Source of the DNA: Geotrypetes seraphini
Lineage: Eukaryota > Chordata > Amphibia > Gymnophiona > Dermophiidae
Length of the DNA stretch: 64,000 nucleotides
Assembly: GCF_902459505.1 (NCBI RefSeq)
Contig: NC_047085.1
Location: 125,263,521 to 125,327,520 of the forward strand
Direction of reading: 5' to 3'
Below, piece after piece: positions 1 to 11,062 of the stretch. The notes under the pieces are model-generated. The model ran no database searches and had not been told where the DNA came from. It saw only the letters and a program-made list of their open reading frames with translations. How positions within the stretch are numbered: position 1 is the first letter of the stretch; each line of letters opens with the position of its first letter. Position numbers and translations under genes: made by a program.

Positions 1-300
1 TATCCATTATTGTTTAATGGATGTTCTGGCAGCGAAGCGTTTTATAATGTTGTGACGTATTGATCTTAAGATATGAATGTTTTATTGTAATATGCCAAGG
101 TTTAAGTAGAATAAAACTGTTTTAAATAAATAAATAGCTATAGATTTCTAAGTATGATCGGATCATGCTCTTGTAATCCTTGAATGCTATCACTGAAAAT
201 ATCCAAAAACTCTAAATTATTTAGAGTGCAATTGTTGGGTATGTATAAAGGGGGAGGTTGATATATGTATTTGTCATGAACATAATTTGATAGAATTTAA
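1..300. other. AT-rich unassigned stretch
   Basis: No gene is visible. The segment to about 138 ends in an ATAAA-rich run (around 110-138) that resembles the 3' tail of a LINE or a LINE-mobilised SINE on the plus strand, but no coding remnant accompanies it. The rest is unique-looking AT-rich DNA. Confidence 0.3.
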
Positions 301-463
301 GGGCTCCTTTTACAAAGGTGTGCTAGCGTTTTTAGTGCACGCACCGGATTAGCTCGAAAAACTACTATCTTCTCGAGGAGGTGGTAGTGGCTAGCACGCG
401 TGGCACTTTAGCGTGCGCTATTCCACGTGTTAAGGCCCTAACGTATCTTTGTAAAAGGAGCCC
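301..463. mobile_element. Palindromic MITE (TTTTAC-type ends)
   Basis: The ends are a perfect 17-bp inverted repeat, GGGCTCCTTTTACAAAG at 301-317 and its complement at 447-463. The interior is also largely self-complementary (GTGCTAGCG near the left, CGCACGC-type words in both arms). It has no coding capacity. Its ends resemble those of the copies at 17998-18124 and 40013-40171, so these are probably one family. I could not see a clear target-site duplication, so the superfamily is left open. Confidence 0.7.
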
Positions 464-560
464 CCTATGTGTTGTTAAAGTGTAAATTGTAAAATATGTT
501 GCACTTGTTTTTGGCTTTGAAATGAATAAAGATATTTTAAAAAAAAGAAGAAAATATCCA
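464..560 (+). repeat. Probable LINE 3' tail
   Basis: The segment ends in AATGAATAAAGATATTTT followed by an A-rich run, the usual ending of an L1-type LINE 3' UTR. No ORF2 remnant is attached. The MITE at 301-463 may have split this element from sequence to its left. Confidence 0.35.
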
Positions 561-1162
561 AAAAGATATGGGTGCAAAGGGGAACTTTCCTTTAGAACAG
601 TGAATAGCAGGCTGTTGTGAACAGTTCTAACAGTAGAAACAACAAAATCCAACAGTCAAATATATCGCAATACTGAACAAAAAAAAATACATGCTAATTT
701 TTAATAAAGTAATGGTGTGCTTATAAACTGAATGGTTCTTTACGGTCACCTTAAATTTTAATCACAGCACATATTACAATGGTACCACCTATATTTGCCA
801 TCAACGGTGACTAAAACGCAAAAAAGTCAAGCAGTACCTATCTTCTGCAAAAAGTTGCAAACTGTACACCTCGGCCCCAGCACAACTTGCATTTTGCCAC
901 GAAGCTGTACAGCCCAAAACTGAGACTCAATAAAGGACATTCCTATAAATAATCACAAAAATAAAAAAATGCTAGAAAGAAATTCAAACTCTAACTGAAA
1001 CATACAAAGCAAATAGAACTGTAATTAACGATGGTGCTCTAGTAGGTACCTGTAGGTATAACTGAAACAATTTTTAAAGTAAGACGCCTCACTAAAACCA
1101 CATCCTCAAAAAGGTTCAAGAGGCGTTTGTGGGGACATCAAGAAGATCCTATTGGAAAACAC
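561..1162. other. Gene-free stretch
   Basis: AT-rich DNA with no credible reading frame, terminal repeat or structured RNA visible. Nothing further can be supported. Confidence 0.4.
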
Positions 1163-1620
1163 CTCAGTTTTTTGGTTTTTAAAAATAAATCTTTATTAAT
1201 TTTCAAGACTAATACAAAAGTGCCATGAAGTATACAAACATTAATAATCAACATAAGCACTTAAAATCCATAAATAACTTTACAGAAGAAAAATATCTCT
1301 CCCCTTTTTTCCAACAATTCAATCAAGAAATAAACCAAAAAGATATCCCCCCCACCCCATCCTGGATATATATAAAAATAAACAGTAAATTAATAACAAT
1401 TATGTTGAATTAACAAAGGATGTCAACGGCCCCCCCATACCTATTTAAATACTTTGCTATTCCCCAACATACCCACATTCATCTTTTCATATTTGTAACC
1501 TAAACATAAACTGGCCCACCAAAATGAAAAGTTGAGGCGGTCGCAATTTTTCCAATTGCGTGTTATCATTTGCATCGCTATCCCTGTCATAATAAGGAAA
1601 AGCAAAAAAAAAACACCTCA
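1163..1620 (-). mobile_element. L1-like LINE: ORF2 C-terminus and 3' UTR
   Basis: Read on the minus strand, the 1440-1560 region encodes a short peptide with the spacing of L1-clade ORF2 C-termini: NWKNCDRLNFSFWW, then LC and YKYEKM, ending at a stop after KVFK. About 280 bp of 3' UTR follow, ending in AATAAAGATTTATTTTTAAA at about 1180-1200 (written on the minus strand). Everything upstream in the element is missing, as expected for a 5'-truncated insertion. The subfamily differs from the two longer L1/Tx1 LINEs in this window, whose C-termini read differently. Confidence 0.6.
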
Positions 1621-2424
1621 GTTTAATACTTACATGTCAAAAGAGGCTGGCTGTAGTGTGAATATTGAAAATACATATTACTAATCGGCAGAACACTAAA
1701 TACAAAAGCACTGTATACAAAAAATAATTTTAAAAAATGCTGATAACAAATATGCTGATTACAGGAACACCGACCACGCCACCTCACTATTCAAACTCTG
1801 CAGATGAATGGAATCTATCATTGTTCCTTGTGCCACAAAAGCTGGGACAAATAACCACCACAGGGAAGGGTGAAGACTTCAAGTACAATAAATCTTAAAT
1901 TGGACAAAGCACGAGACAAGTCTTGCTAATGTTGCATCAGAGGAGCTTCCTTAATGTTAGTGTGTATTTGGCTCAGATATTTCTGAACCCTGGCATGGAC
2001 GGACTGTGAAGTGTGACCAAATCCTCTGTCAAAACAGTTTTTAAAATAGTCGTAAAGTGTTAAATTATACTGTGCACAAAAAATAGGGAGGAATGGAGGG
2101 AAGTGTAAATACAAAAATCCAAAAACATCACTCCAAGACAAAAGCACCACACAAGCCAAGAAAGCTAGCTTATTACTTATTACGTGATTTTTCTCCTGAC
2201 AGGGCTGGGCGTGGTTAATGAACTGTCAAGTGCGTGAACAGATGTTTTGAAATTGGAGGACTTTTGATAATCAGCCATTTTGAACATTGGCAACAAAGAT
2301 CATGTCGTCTTAGGTTGATGATAACTGATTCACAGGACATTAGTATACTTTTTGTGGGGATGAAGATATGTGGGAGTAGGTCTCCTATCATTGACTATAC
2401 ATTTGGAGGATAAGGTGATTTTAT
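1621..2424. other. Gene-free stretch
   Basis: No supported gene, terminal repeat or LINE motif. The short open frames here are chance frames in AT-rich DNA. Confidence 0.4.
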
Positions 2425-2475
2425 TGTATAATGCATATTCATTAGGGATATCCTGAAAACCCGACTGGGAAGGGG
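2425..2475. repeat. Half of a palindromic hAT-type MITE
   Basis: The words ATGCATATTCATTAGGGA and TCCTGAAAACCCGACTGG match the right arm of the palindromic MITE that is complete at 30286-30479. The left arm is absent, so this is a remnant. Confidence 0.5.
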
Positions 2476-2900
2476 AAAGCTGGCTATTTTGAAGAGGTGG
2501 GTCTTTCGGCCAGAAGTAGGTATTCCTCTGGGCCGGCCTTTGTCAGAAAGGAGGAGTGTCGAGGGGGGTGGGGGACCCTGGCAGCAGGAGGGAGTGGGCA
2601 TCCCTCCTGCCGATCTTGTACAGGGTGTTTGGGGGGAGGGGGTCAAAGTAGTTGCGGGCGAAGGAGGGTGTTGGAGAAAGGATTTTTTTTTTTTTTTTGC
2701 TGCTCTCCTTGTCGGTTAATCAGCTGAGATGGCAGGACTTGGAGATACCTGCAGCTCAGTTGATCGGGGCATTGACAGTCACAGTTTTATCCCACTCTTT
2801 ACCAGCGATTCTGTACACAAATAGCATGCTGAGAATCGCCCGTAACATAAAAGTTGCTCCCACTACGGGCACTACGGATTATACCGGTGAGTTTTGAGAA
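2476..2900. repeat. GC-rich repeat with a hairpin core
   Basis: A G-rich segment contains a perfect 10-bp hairpin, GCAGGAGGGA at 2584-2593 and TCCCTCCTGC at 2601-2610, with a 7-base loop. The same core recurs several times at 13420-13740 and once inverted near 29307-29331. The segment ends in a T run (about 2683-2698) and a less repetitive flank. It is not classified. Confidence 0.45.
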
Positions 2901-3241
2901 TCCAGCTCTAAATCTCCCTACCACAGCCAGAGACCTTCACCCACCCCCTTATCAGTTAGCAACTGAGGGAGAGAAGCATTCCTTTTTCTGTGTATGTGCA
3001 TATGTTACCCTGCCAACTTTTATATATGTGTGCATATTTTGATTGGTCATCCTGGTCAGGTCTTGTCCCACCTAGGCAGAGCAGGAGTATAATTACACTA
3101 TGTAAAAGGGGATGTCCTTTGGAACATTTTTCTTTCTTTGTGTTTTTGCTCTGATATTCCATCTATGTGCATACTTGAGATACAGCTAAGAGTCTCTGCA
3201 GGCCAATCTCTTCATTGTCACCTCCCCATGCATGGGACGTT
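2901..3241. other. Gene-free stretch
   Basis: No gene or element recognised. It forms the left flank of the DIRS insertion. Confidence 0.4.
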
Positions 3242-6200
3242 AAAGCACAGTTACTTACCGTAACAGGCGTTATCCAGGGACAGCAGGCAGATATTATTGA
3301 CTGATGGGTGACGGCACCGACGGAGCCTCGGTACGGACAATTTTAGAGTGATTGCACTCTAAGAACTTGGAAAGTTCTAGTAGGCCGCACCGCGCACGCG
3401 CGGGTGCCTTCCCGCCCGACAGAGGCGCGCGGTCCCCAGTTAGGATAAGCCAGCTAAGAAGCCAACCCGGGGAGGTGGGTGGGACGCAAGAATATCTGCC
3501 TGCTGTCCCTGGATAACACCTGTTACGGTAAGTAACTGTGCTTTATCCCAGGACAAGCAGGCAGCATATTCTTGACTGATGGGTGACCTCCAAGCTAACA
3601 AAAAGAGGGATGGAGGGAAGGTTGGCCATTAGGAAAACAAATTTTGCAAAACAGATTGGCCGAAGTGTCCATCCCGTCTGGAGAATGCATCCAGACAATA
3701 ATGAGATGTAAAAGTATGAACTGAGGACCAAGTAGCAGCTTTGCAGATTTCCTCAATAGGAGTGGAACGGAGGAAAGCCACAGATACTGCCATAGCTCGA
3801 ACTCTATGGGCCGTGACAGAACCTTCCAGTGTCAGTCCGGACTGAGCATAACAGAATGAAATGCACGCTGCGAGCCAATTTGACAGTGTACGTTTAGAAA
3901 CAGGACGTCCCAATTTATTCGGATCAAAGGACAGAAAGAGTTGGGGTGATGATCTGTGGGGCTTAGTACGCTCTAAATAGTAAGCTAGAGCCCGCTTACA
4001 GTCCAAAGTATGCAGAGCCTGTTCTCCAGAATGAGAGTGAGGTTTCGGAAAGAAGACAGGCAGAACAATGGATTGGTTGAGATGGAATTCCGAGACAACC
4101 TTAGGGAGAAACTTTGGATGTGTACGCAGAACCACCTTGTCATGATGAAAGACTGTAAAAGGTGGATTCGCAACTAGTGCATGTAGCTCACTGACCCTCC
4201 TGGCAGAGGTTAGAGCAATAAGGAAGACCACTTTCCAAGTGAGGAACTTGAAAGGAGTCGTAGCCAAAGGTTCAAACGGAGGCTTCATTAAGGCGGAGAG
4301 AACCACATTAAGATCCCAGACTATAGGGGGTGCTTTAAGAGGTGATTTCACATTGAAAAGACCCCGCATGAATCTGGAAACCAAAGGATGAGCTGAAAGG
4401 AGTTTTCCATGAACTGGCTCATGAAAAGCAGCAATAGCACTGAGGTGGACTCTGATGGAAGTAGACTTGAGACCAGAGTCAGACAAAGAAAGAAGGTAAT
4501 CCAACAAGGTCTCCACTGCAAAGGACGTAGGATTATGATGATGAAGAAGACACCAGGAAGAAAATCTTGTCCACTTCTGATGGTAACATTGCAGAGTGGC
4601 AGGTTTCCTGGAGGCATCCAGAATAGAACGAACGGGCTGAGACAAAAGAGTATCATTCGAAGTCAGCCCGAGAGATACCAAGCTGTCAGGTGCAGAGACT
4701 GGAGGTTGGGATGCAGAAGGGTCTCCTGATGCTGTGTAAGCAGAGAAGGAAACAATGGAATAAGAATAGGCTCCCTGGAACTGAGTTGAAGTAGAAGGGA
4801 GAACCAATGTTGCCTGGGCCATCGTGGAGCGATGAGAATCATGGTGGCCTGTTCCCTCTTGAGCTTGAACAAGGTTCGCAACATGAGAGGTAGCGGAGGG
4901 AAAGCATACAGGAACAGATTGGACCAGTCCAGGAGAAATGCATCCGCTGCCAGGCGGTGAGGAGAGGAGAGTCTGGAGCAGAAGAGGGGCAGCTGGTGAT
5001 TGTGAGGAGCTGCAAAGAGGTCTATTTGAGGAGTGCCCCACTGAGCGAAGATGGACTGTAGAGTTAAAGGATCGAGAGTCCACTCGTGAGGCTGGAGAAT
5101 TCTGCTGAGTTTGTCCGCTAAGGAATTCTGTTCTCCCTGAATGTAGATCACTTTTAGGAATAGTTGGTGATCTGTGGCCCAAGCCCAAATCTTCTGGGCT
5201 CCCTGGCACAAGAGGCGAGAGCCTGTCCCACCCTGCTTGTTGATGTAGTACATTGCAACTTGATTGTCTGTGCACAGCAGGAGGACTTGAGGAAAGAGAA
5301 GATGTTGGAAGGCCTTGAGGGCATAAAACATCGCTCTGAGTTCTAGGAAATTGATGTGATGCTTCATTTCCTGGGCTGTCCAAAGACCTTGAGTTTGGAA
5401 CTCGTTCAAATGAGCTCCCCAGGCATAAGGGGAGGCGTCAGTGGTGATGACAAGTTGATGAGGAGGTAGATGGAACAAAAGACCTCTGGAGAGATTTGAG
5501 GACATCAACCACCATTGTAGAGACTGACGAAGAGATGATGTCACAAATATGTGTCGTGAGCAAGGATCCGTTGCTTGGGACCACTGGGTAGCTAGGGTCC
5601 ATTGAGGAGTGCGCAGGTGAAGACGTGCGAAGGGTGTGCCATGAACTGTGGAGGCCACGTGACCCAAGAGTATCATAATTTGCTTGGCAGAGATGGAACG
5701 TTGTGGAAGCACCTGCTGACATAGAGATTGAAGAGTTTGAAGACGGTTGGGCGGCAGGAACGCTCTCATGAGGACTGTGTCCAGCACCGCTCCAATGAAT
5801 TGAAGTCTCTGAGTGGGGATGAGATGAGATTTGGGTAGATTGATCTCGAACCCCAGAAGTTGTAGAAACAGGATGGTTTGGTTGGTGGCCAGGAGTACTG
5901 TCTGAGATGAATTGGCCTTGATTAACCAATCGTCCAGGTAAGAAAAGACCTGAAGGTGGTGAGAGCGTAGAAAGGCAGCCACCACAATCAGACATTTGGT
6001 GAACACTCTTGGAGAGGAGGCAAGACCGAAGGGCAGCACCTTGTATTGGTAATGACAATGATTGATCATGAAGCGGAGGTACTGTCTGGAGGCCAGATTG
6101 ACCGGTATGTGAGTATATGCCTCTTTGAGATCGAGGGAGCATAGCCAGTCGCCTTGATTGAGAAGAGGGTAAAGAGTGGCCAGAGAAAGCATCCTGAATT

Positions 6201-7577
6201 TCTCTTTGACCAAACATTTGTTGAGATCGCAAAGATCTAGGATGGGTCTGAGATCTCCTGTTTTTTTGGGGACTAGAAAATAACGGGAGTAGAATCCCTG
6301 TCCCTTCTGATCTAGAGCTGCGATCCCGGGACTCCGGTGTGGAAGGTTCCAGGTGTCGAGTTTTGTGTGTCGACTTACCCGACCTTAGAGAAGCGGTACC
6401 GGGAGATGTTAAGGGCTGTGTCGGTGCCAAAGTTTGCACAGCCTGGTGTAAGGACCTCGGTTCCGGTGCTAAGATCGGCATGGATACCGAGGAAGCAGAA
6501 TGTACCGGTACCGACAAAGTGGATGCAGATAAAAGGGGCTGCTCCACTGTCGGTACCGGTGGCTCAGACCGGACCGGGACTGGAAGGCTCAGTTTCAATA
6601 GTGCGGGAAGGAGCTGTTGCAACTGCTCCTTGAGTTGCACCTGCAGGACGGCAGCAATTCGCTCATCCAGCGAAGGCACCGGTACCGCTTTTTTCTTCTG
6701 CGGTACCTTCGGTGCCGCTCGACACTCCGAAGAGGAGGAACCCGAGGTCGAGGGGCTCACCTCAATCGGTGCGGAGCGCTTCCGCGGGCGCCTCAAAGTT
6801 GGCAGGACTGGGCTCGCTGCTACTGAGACCGGAGGACGCTCCAGCGGGGAAGGCTTCTTAGCCGGCTTACCTGGAGGGTGCGACGCCGGCGCGGTGTCGA
6901 CGAGGTTGGTGCCGACTGAGACGGGGCCGATGTCGGTGCCGGTGCCGCAGAATCAGACATATCGGCACCAAACAATAACCGTTGCTGGATCTGACGGTTT
7001 TTCAAGGTTCTCTTTTTTAATGTGGCACAGTGGGTGCAGGTGGACGCCCGATGGTCAGGACCCAGGCACTGTAAGCACCAGTTATGCGGGTCGGTGAGAG
7101 AAATGGGCCGTGCGCACCGCTGGCACTTCTTAAACCAGGGTTGGGGGGGGCATGAACGTAAAAACGGCCTCTGCCAAATCGAAGGCCGAGGCCTCGATGG
7201 TGGCAACAGGCCCCGCCGGGGCGAACTGAAGAAAAAAATAAAGTTTTTTTTTTGTTTGGTTTTTTTTTTAAACAACAAAGAATAAATAAAAAAAGGAAAT
7301 TGTATTTCCTGAAGGGTTTTCGCGAGCGGGAAGGCGATAGAAAAGATTTTTTCAACAGCCGTTGAAAAGGACACGTCTTCTTAGCTCCGCGGAAACTAAG
7401 AAACTGGGGACCGCGCGCATCTGTCGGGCGGGAAGGCACTCGTGCGTGCGCGGTGCGGCCTATTAGAACTTTCCAAGTTCTTAGAGTGCAATCACTCTAA
7501 AATTGTCCGTACCGGGGCTCCGTCGGTGCCGTCACCCATCAGTCAAGAATATGCTGCCTGCTTGTCCTGGGATAAAG
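3242..7577 (-). mobile_element. DIRS-type tyrosine-recombinase retroelement, copy 1
   Basis: Fossil element of about 4.3 kb with coding on the minus strand. Parts, in sense order: gag-like region with a zinc-knuckle-like cysteine cluster (about 6.4-7.4 kb), reverse transcriptase with the DIRS-typical YLDDWL box and RNase H (about 5.2-6.3 kb), a Dam-like methyltransferase region (about 4.8-5.1 kb) and a tyrosine recombinase (about 3.6-4.7 kb). Inverted terminal repeats lie at about 3242-3440 and 7395-7577. An internal complementary region at about 3487-3590 matches the complements of both outer ends joined together, the hallmark of DIRS circular-junction replication. It is shorter than copy 2 and carries several coding breaks, so it is not whole. 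Long surviving reading stretches suggest a moderately young insertion. Confidence 0.88.
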
Positions 7578-8088
7578 ACTGCTATGAATACTGTCCATCT
7601 GTAACCAGAAGTTGTGTGAACTGATTATTCTGTTGGCATCACGTTAAAGGTGTCTGTTGAATCCTATTTCTTGAATGAATGTGTGAGTTTGTAGTTTATG
7701 CACATTTGTCTTCTGAAAATACAAAAGAACCCACAAAGTACCATCTAGATCAAGGTCTCTGGTCCATCCAAGGAAAATAAAAAAGATTACACATTAATAT
7801 TATTTATTGAAAGCTTCTATACTGCTACTATGACTGGGGAGTCAATTCAGAGCAGTTTACATGAGCTTCTGTAAATGTGTTACAATACAGAGTTAGCATT
7901 TTCAAATAGACACATTTATACCACAATCAATCATCGTATGTATATGCACATATAATACTAGTATCGTGTACTATGTTCATACTAAATCCTTATTTTGGAG
8001 GTAAGATCTATTTGCCATGCCTTAAAGACTCTTGGATCCAGGTGTCCAATTAAATTGCCCCAGTCCAGAGAGACAAAGATAAGCCATG
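7578..8088. other. Gene-free stretch with an L2-like tail
   Basis: Unassigned flank. At about 7795-7915 a minus-strand LINE 3' tail is likely: TTATTTATTGAAAGC followed by a segment containing CAGAGCAGTTTACATGAG, the wording of amphibian L2-type 3' ends. There is no coding remnant. Confidence 0.4.
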
Positions 8089-8096
8089 CTCTACTA

Positions 8097-8443
8097 CAGT
8101 GGTCTCAAACTCACAGCCCGGGGGCCACATGCGGCCCGCCAGGTACTATTTTGAGGCCCTCAGTACCGTATGTTACCATTGTTCTGGAACGTTGCCCGCC
8201 TCACTAATGTACCCTCACGCAAGCGATTTCCTGCATCTTTCTGCATGTTGCACTGCTTTTAGCTGTGTATAGCTGAAATTATCAGAAACATTTAAAGAAA
8301 GATTTATAAACTATAACGAGTTTTACCTCATGCAAAGTTGTCATTTCTTTAATAAGACATTAACTATTTTTTTTTCTGTGGCCCTCCAAGTACCTACAAG
8401 TCCAAAATATGACCCTGCAAAAGGTTTGAGTTGGAGACCTCTG
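8097..8443. mobile_element. Non-autonomous hAT element
   Basis: It begins CAGTGGTCTCAAACTC and ends in the inverted form GAGTTGGAGACCTCTG, about 13 of 16 bases matching. The 8-bp duplication CTCTACTA flanks it at 8089-8096 and 8444-8451, as expected for hAT transposition. At 347 bp it has no coding capacity. Confidence 0.85.
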
Positions 8444-8451
8444 CTCTACTA

Positions 8452-9039
8452 GCACAGGCAGGGAGAAGTGGGATCTTTCCTTTTGTGCTGGAAACTGCCA
8501 GGATTCATAACTGGTCCATCTCACACAGAATTAACCAAAGAGCTTCTTGTCTTGCAGGGACAGAAAATATTCTGGCAGACAGGTCCAGTTGTTAGCTCAA
8601 CCCTCATGACTGAGCAGCACTGTTTGGTGGCAATTGCAACAGCTCAAAACAAAAAGGTTTCAAAAAGGCTCCATCTAGAGGTCAGAAAGCAAGCCAGAAA
8701 TGGATGCCTTCTCCCTGCACTGGGAAAAACATCTTTGTGTGTATCCTGTGATACCTCTGGAAGCAAACACCTCTGAAAAGTTTCAAAATACACAAAATAG
8801 ACTACCATTTTCTTCTTTGTCAAAATGGATTAATCTGAAAGTATTGGGAGGGCAATCAGACTAAATCAGTTTCTCTCTCTCTCTACAAAATAATTCACTA
8901 GAAGGACTTATTGTAAATGGAGGATTTTTGCTATTTGATATAAGGCCAAAGCCCTATATTTTTTTTTGGGTGTCCAGATTCAGTATATTTGTCCCATTCT
9001 GTGGGAGAAATGCTCAGTAAACGAGGCCTCACACTGAGT
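8452..9039. other. Gene-free stretch
   Basis: No supported gene. A 102-residue open frame on the plus strand (8468-8776) has no recognisable domain or splice context and is taken as chance. Confidence 0.4.
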
Positions 9040-9329
9040 GTATCTACTAGTGCTGCCCGATTCACGATTCGAATTGAATCACCGATTCGGATCAGGTGAA
9101 TCAATTTGAAGCGATTCAATTTTTAAAAAAATCGACCTCCCGATTCAATGGCCGACCCTTTCCCCATGCATTCCTAAAGCAGGAGCTGCAGTGCTGCCTC
9201 TTGCTGGCCATCCGCTGCTGCTCCTGCTTGAGGGGGGCGGGTCGGTCAGAAAGGCCTCCCCCAGCTTGCCCGCTCTTGCCTCCCCCAGCTTCCCCGCTGT
9301 TACCTCCTTTATACTAATAGGTTCGCTGG

Positions 9330-9471
9330 TGTTATAGCCATCCCTGCAGCTGCCCGTGGTCCTCAGTGACATGGTCTCTCTGCCGCGATCCTGCCCCTGC
9401 TCTGATGTCAGGGGCAGGATCGCCGCTGAGGACCAAGGGCAGCTGCAGGGATCGCTATAACACTAGCGAGT
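9330..9471. repeat. Long palindrome inside the hAT element
   Basis: Near-perfect inverted arms of about 65 bp surround a short spacer. The left arm carries CCCTGCAGCTGCCC, GTCCTCAG and GATCCTGCCCCTG; the right arm carries their complements in reverse order. It could extrude as a cruciform or give a hairpin transcript. Confidence 0.75.
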
Positions 9472-9519
9472 CTGCAGGCTGCCTTATTAGCATTAAGGAG
9501 GTAAGAGCGTGGAAGGTGC

Positions 9520-9850
9520 AGACTGCGGGGGAGCAGGCATTCGCAGCAGAAAAGAGTGCCTTCGCGGCAGGGGGAGCAGGCCTTCCTGGGGGGAGCTGGC
9601 ATTCGCAGCGGAAAGAAGTAAAAGAGTGCCTTCGCGGCAGGGGGGGGGAAGGCCTTCCTGGGGGGAGCTGGCATTCACAGTGGGGAGGAAGAGAGAAAGT
9701 GCCTTCGGGGGGGGGGGGGGAACAGGTCTTTGCAGCGGGGAGCAAACCTTCAGGGCAGGGAGGCAGGCCTGTGCAGAGGGAGGAGGAGGAAGAGTTCCTT
9801 TGGCAGTGGGGAGGTATGCCTGTGCAGAGGGAGGAGGAAGAAGGAGTAAG
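9520..9850 (+). repeat. Imperfect minisatellite, unit about 60-75 bp
   Basis: The phrases GTGCCTTCGCGGCAGGGGG, AGGCCTTCCTGGGGGGAGC and TGGCATTCGCAGCGG recur in order about three times, then decay into G-runs. It lies wholly within the hAT element. Confidence 0.65.
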
Positions 9851-10786
9851 AGAGAGGAAGGGAGATGCCAGACCTGGGCTGGGGGTGAAGTGAAGGGAAG
9901 AAACCAAAAAGAGGGGGAGGAAAGCAGAGGATAGGTGCTGGACTAATGGACAGAGGGAGAGAGAAATGCAAGACCACAAGAGGAAAGGTACAAGAGGGAC
10001 AGATACTGCTCCAAAGTAGGTGGGCAGGGTGCAGGATGGCAGGAGAGATAGTAGGAGAAAGCCTGTACTTGGGGAAGGGGATACAGGAGGTAAGGAAGAG
10101 AGAAAGAAGAAGCTGGGTATGGAGAGAGATAAGATACTGGGCATGAAGGGAGCATAGGAACAGGGACACAAGGGGGACAGAACTGGAGAGGAGAATAGGG
10201 ACAGGGACACAGAAAAGATATGCTGGATGAAAGAGTAGATGAGAAAAGGAGAGATGGTGGATCTGTGGATGGTGGGATCCATCGTTGCAGCTGTGGGGGG
10301 ATGGAAATGAAAGATGCCAGACCTCCAGGGGAGGAAAGGAAACAGAAGGGGAGGACAGAGATGGAAGATGGATGGTTAGCACGGAGAAAGAAGGAGAGCC
10401 TGATCAGAAGACAATCAGACCAACATGGGACCAACAAAATTTGAAAAATGATCAGACAAAAGGTAGGAAAAATCATTTTATTTTCTGTTTTGTGATTACA
10501 ATATGTCAGATTTGAAATGTGTATCCTTTCAGAACTGGTGTTGGACCGCAAATGTGAGCTAGGATTTAATAGAGAGAGGAAAAGTATTTTTTGTTTATTT
10601 TGTTTATACCACAGGACCAGTGTGGGTAGGAGAGGGCAAAGGGGGTGAAGAGGCTATAAAATAAACCTACCAGGATGTTTGGAAAAAAACACCCAATTAG
10701 GCAGAAAAACCGAATCGAAAAATCAATTCAATAGGCTGAATCGAATCTAATTTTTTTTTCCTGAATTGGGCAGCACTAGTATCTAC

Positions 10787-11062
10787 TATGCAGCTGGCAC
10801 AGATTGATGACACGTAGACAAACTAATTTCTCTACATTGTGTAGCTGTAAAGCCTCCAACTAGACTAGTGAAAGCTGAATTTGAGTTTCTGCACTTCAAA
10901 CATGTTTTTTGGTGGTGGTAATTTCAGCCTGTGGAATCTCATCTTCAAGTCCTAGTAACTTATCTTAGTAAAATATCTATACTAAGTTTCATCATAGCAG
11001 GCTGGTGCGTACCCAAAACTTCTCCTGAAGGTCATGAGCAGCTTCCATCTAAATTGGTCAAT
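10787..11062. other. Short unassigned stretch
   Basis: No gene or repeat recognised between the hAT element and the CR1 fragment. Confidence 0.4.

Larger units (their letters stand above)
9048..10778. mobile_element. Non-autonomous hAT element with purine-rich interior
   Basis: Terminal inverted repeats begin TAGTGCTGCCCGATTC at 9048, with the complement ending at 10778. The 8-bp duplication GTATCTAC lies on both sides (9040-9047 and 10779-10786). The interior has three odd parts: a palindrome of about 140 bp centred near 9405, an imperfect minisatellite at 9520-9850, and a long strand-asymmetric G/A-rich tract at about 9740-10410. No transposase is present; open frames inside are products of the low-complexity DNA. 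Confidence 0.85.

Noticed and set aside
4409-4729. Plus-strand frame of 106 residues
   Set aside because: Antisense shadow of the DIRS recombinase region.
6337-7097. Plus-strand frames of up to 252 residues across DIRS copy 1
   Set aside because: They are antisense to the gag-like region of the element, whose coding strand is minus.
8468-8776. A 102-residue plus-strand frame as a host exon
   Set aside because: No recognisable domain, no flanking splice context and no paralogue in the window.
9366-10551. Several overlapping frames of 140-275 residues on both strands
   Set aside because: They lie in the purine-rich and minisatellite interior of a hAT element and are low-complexity (Ser/Leu/Pro or Glu/Gly/Arg).
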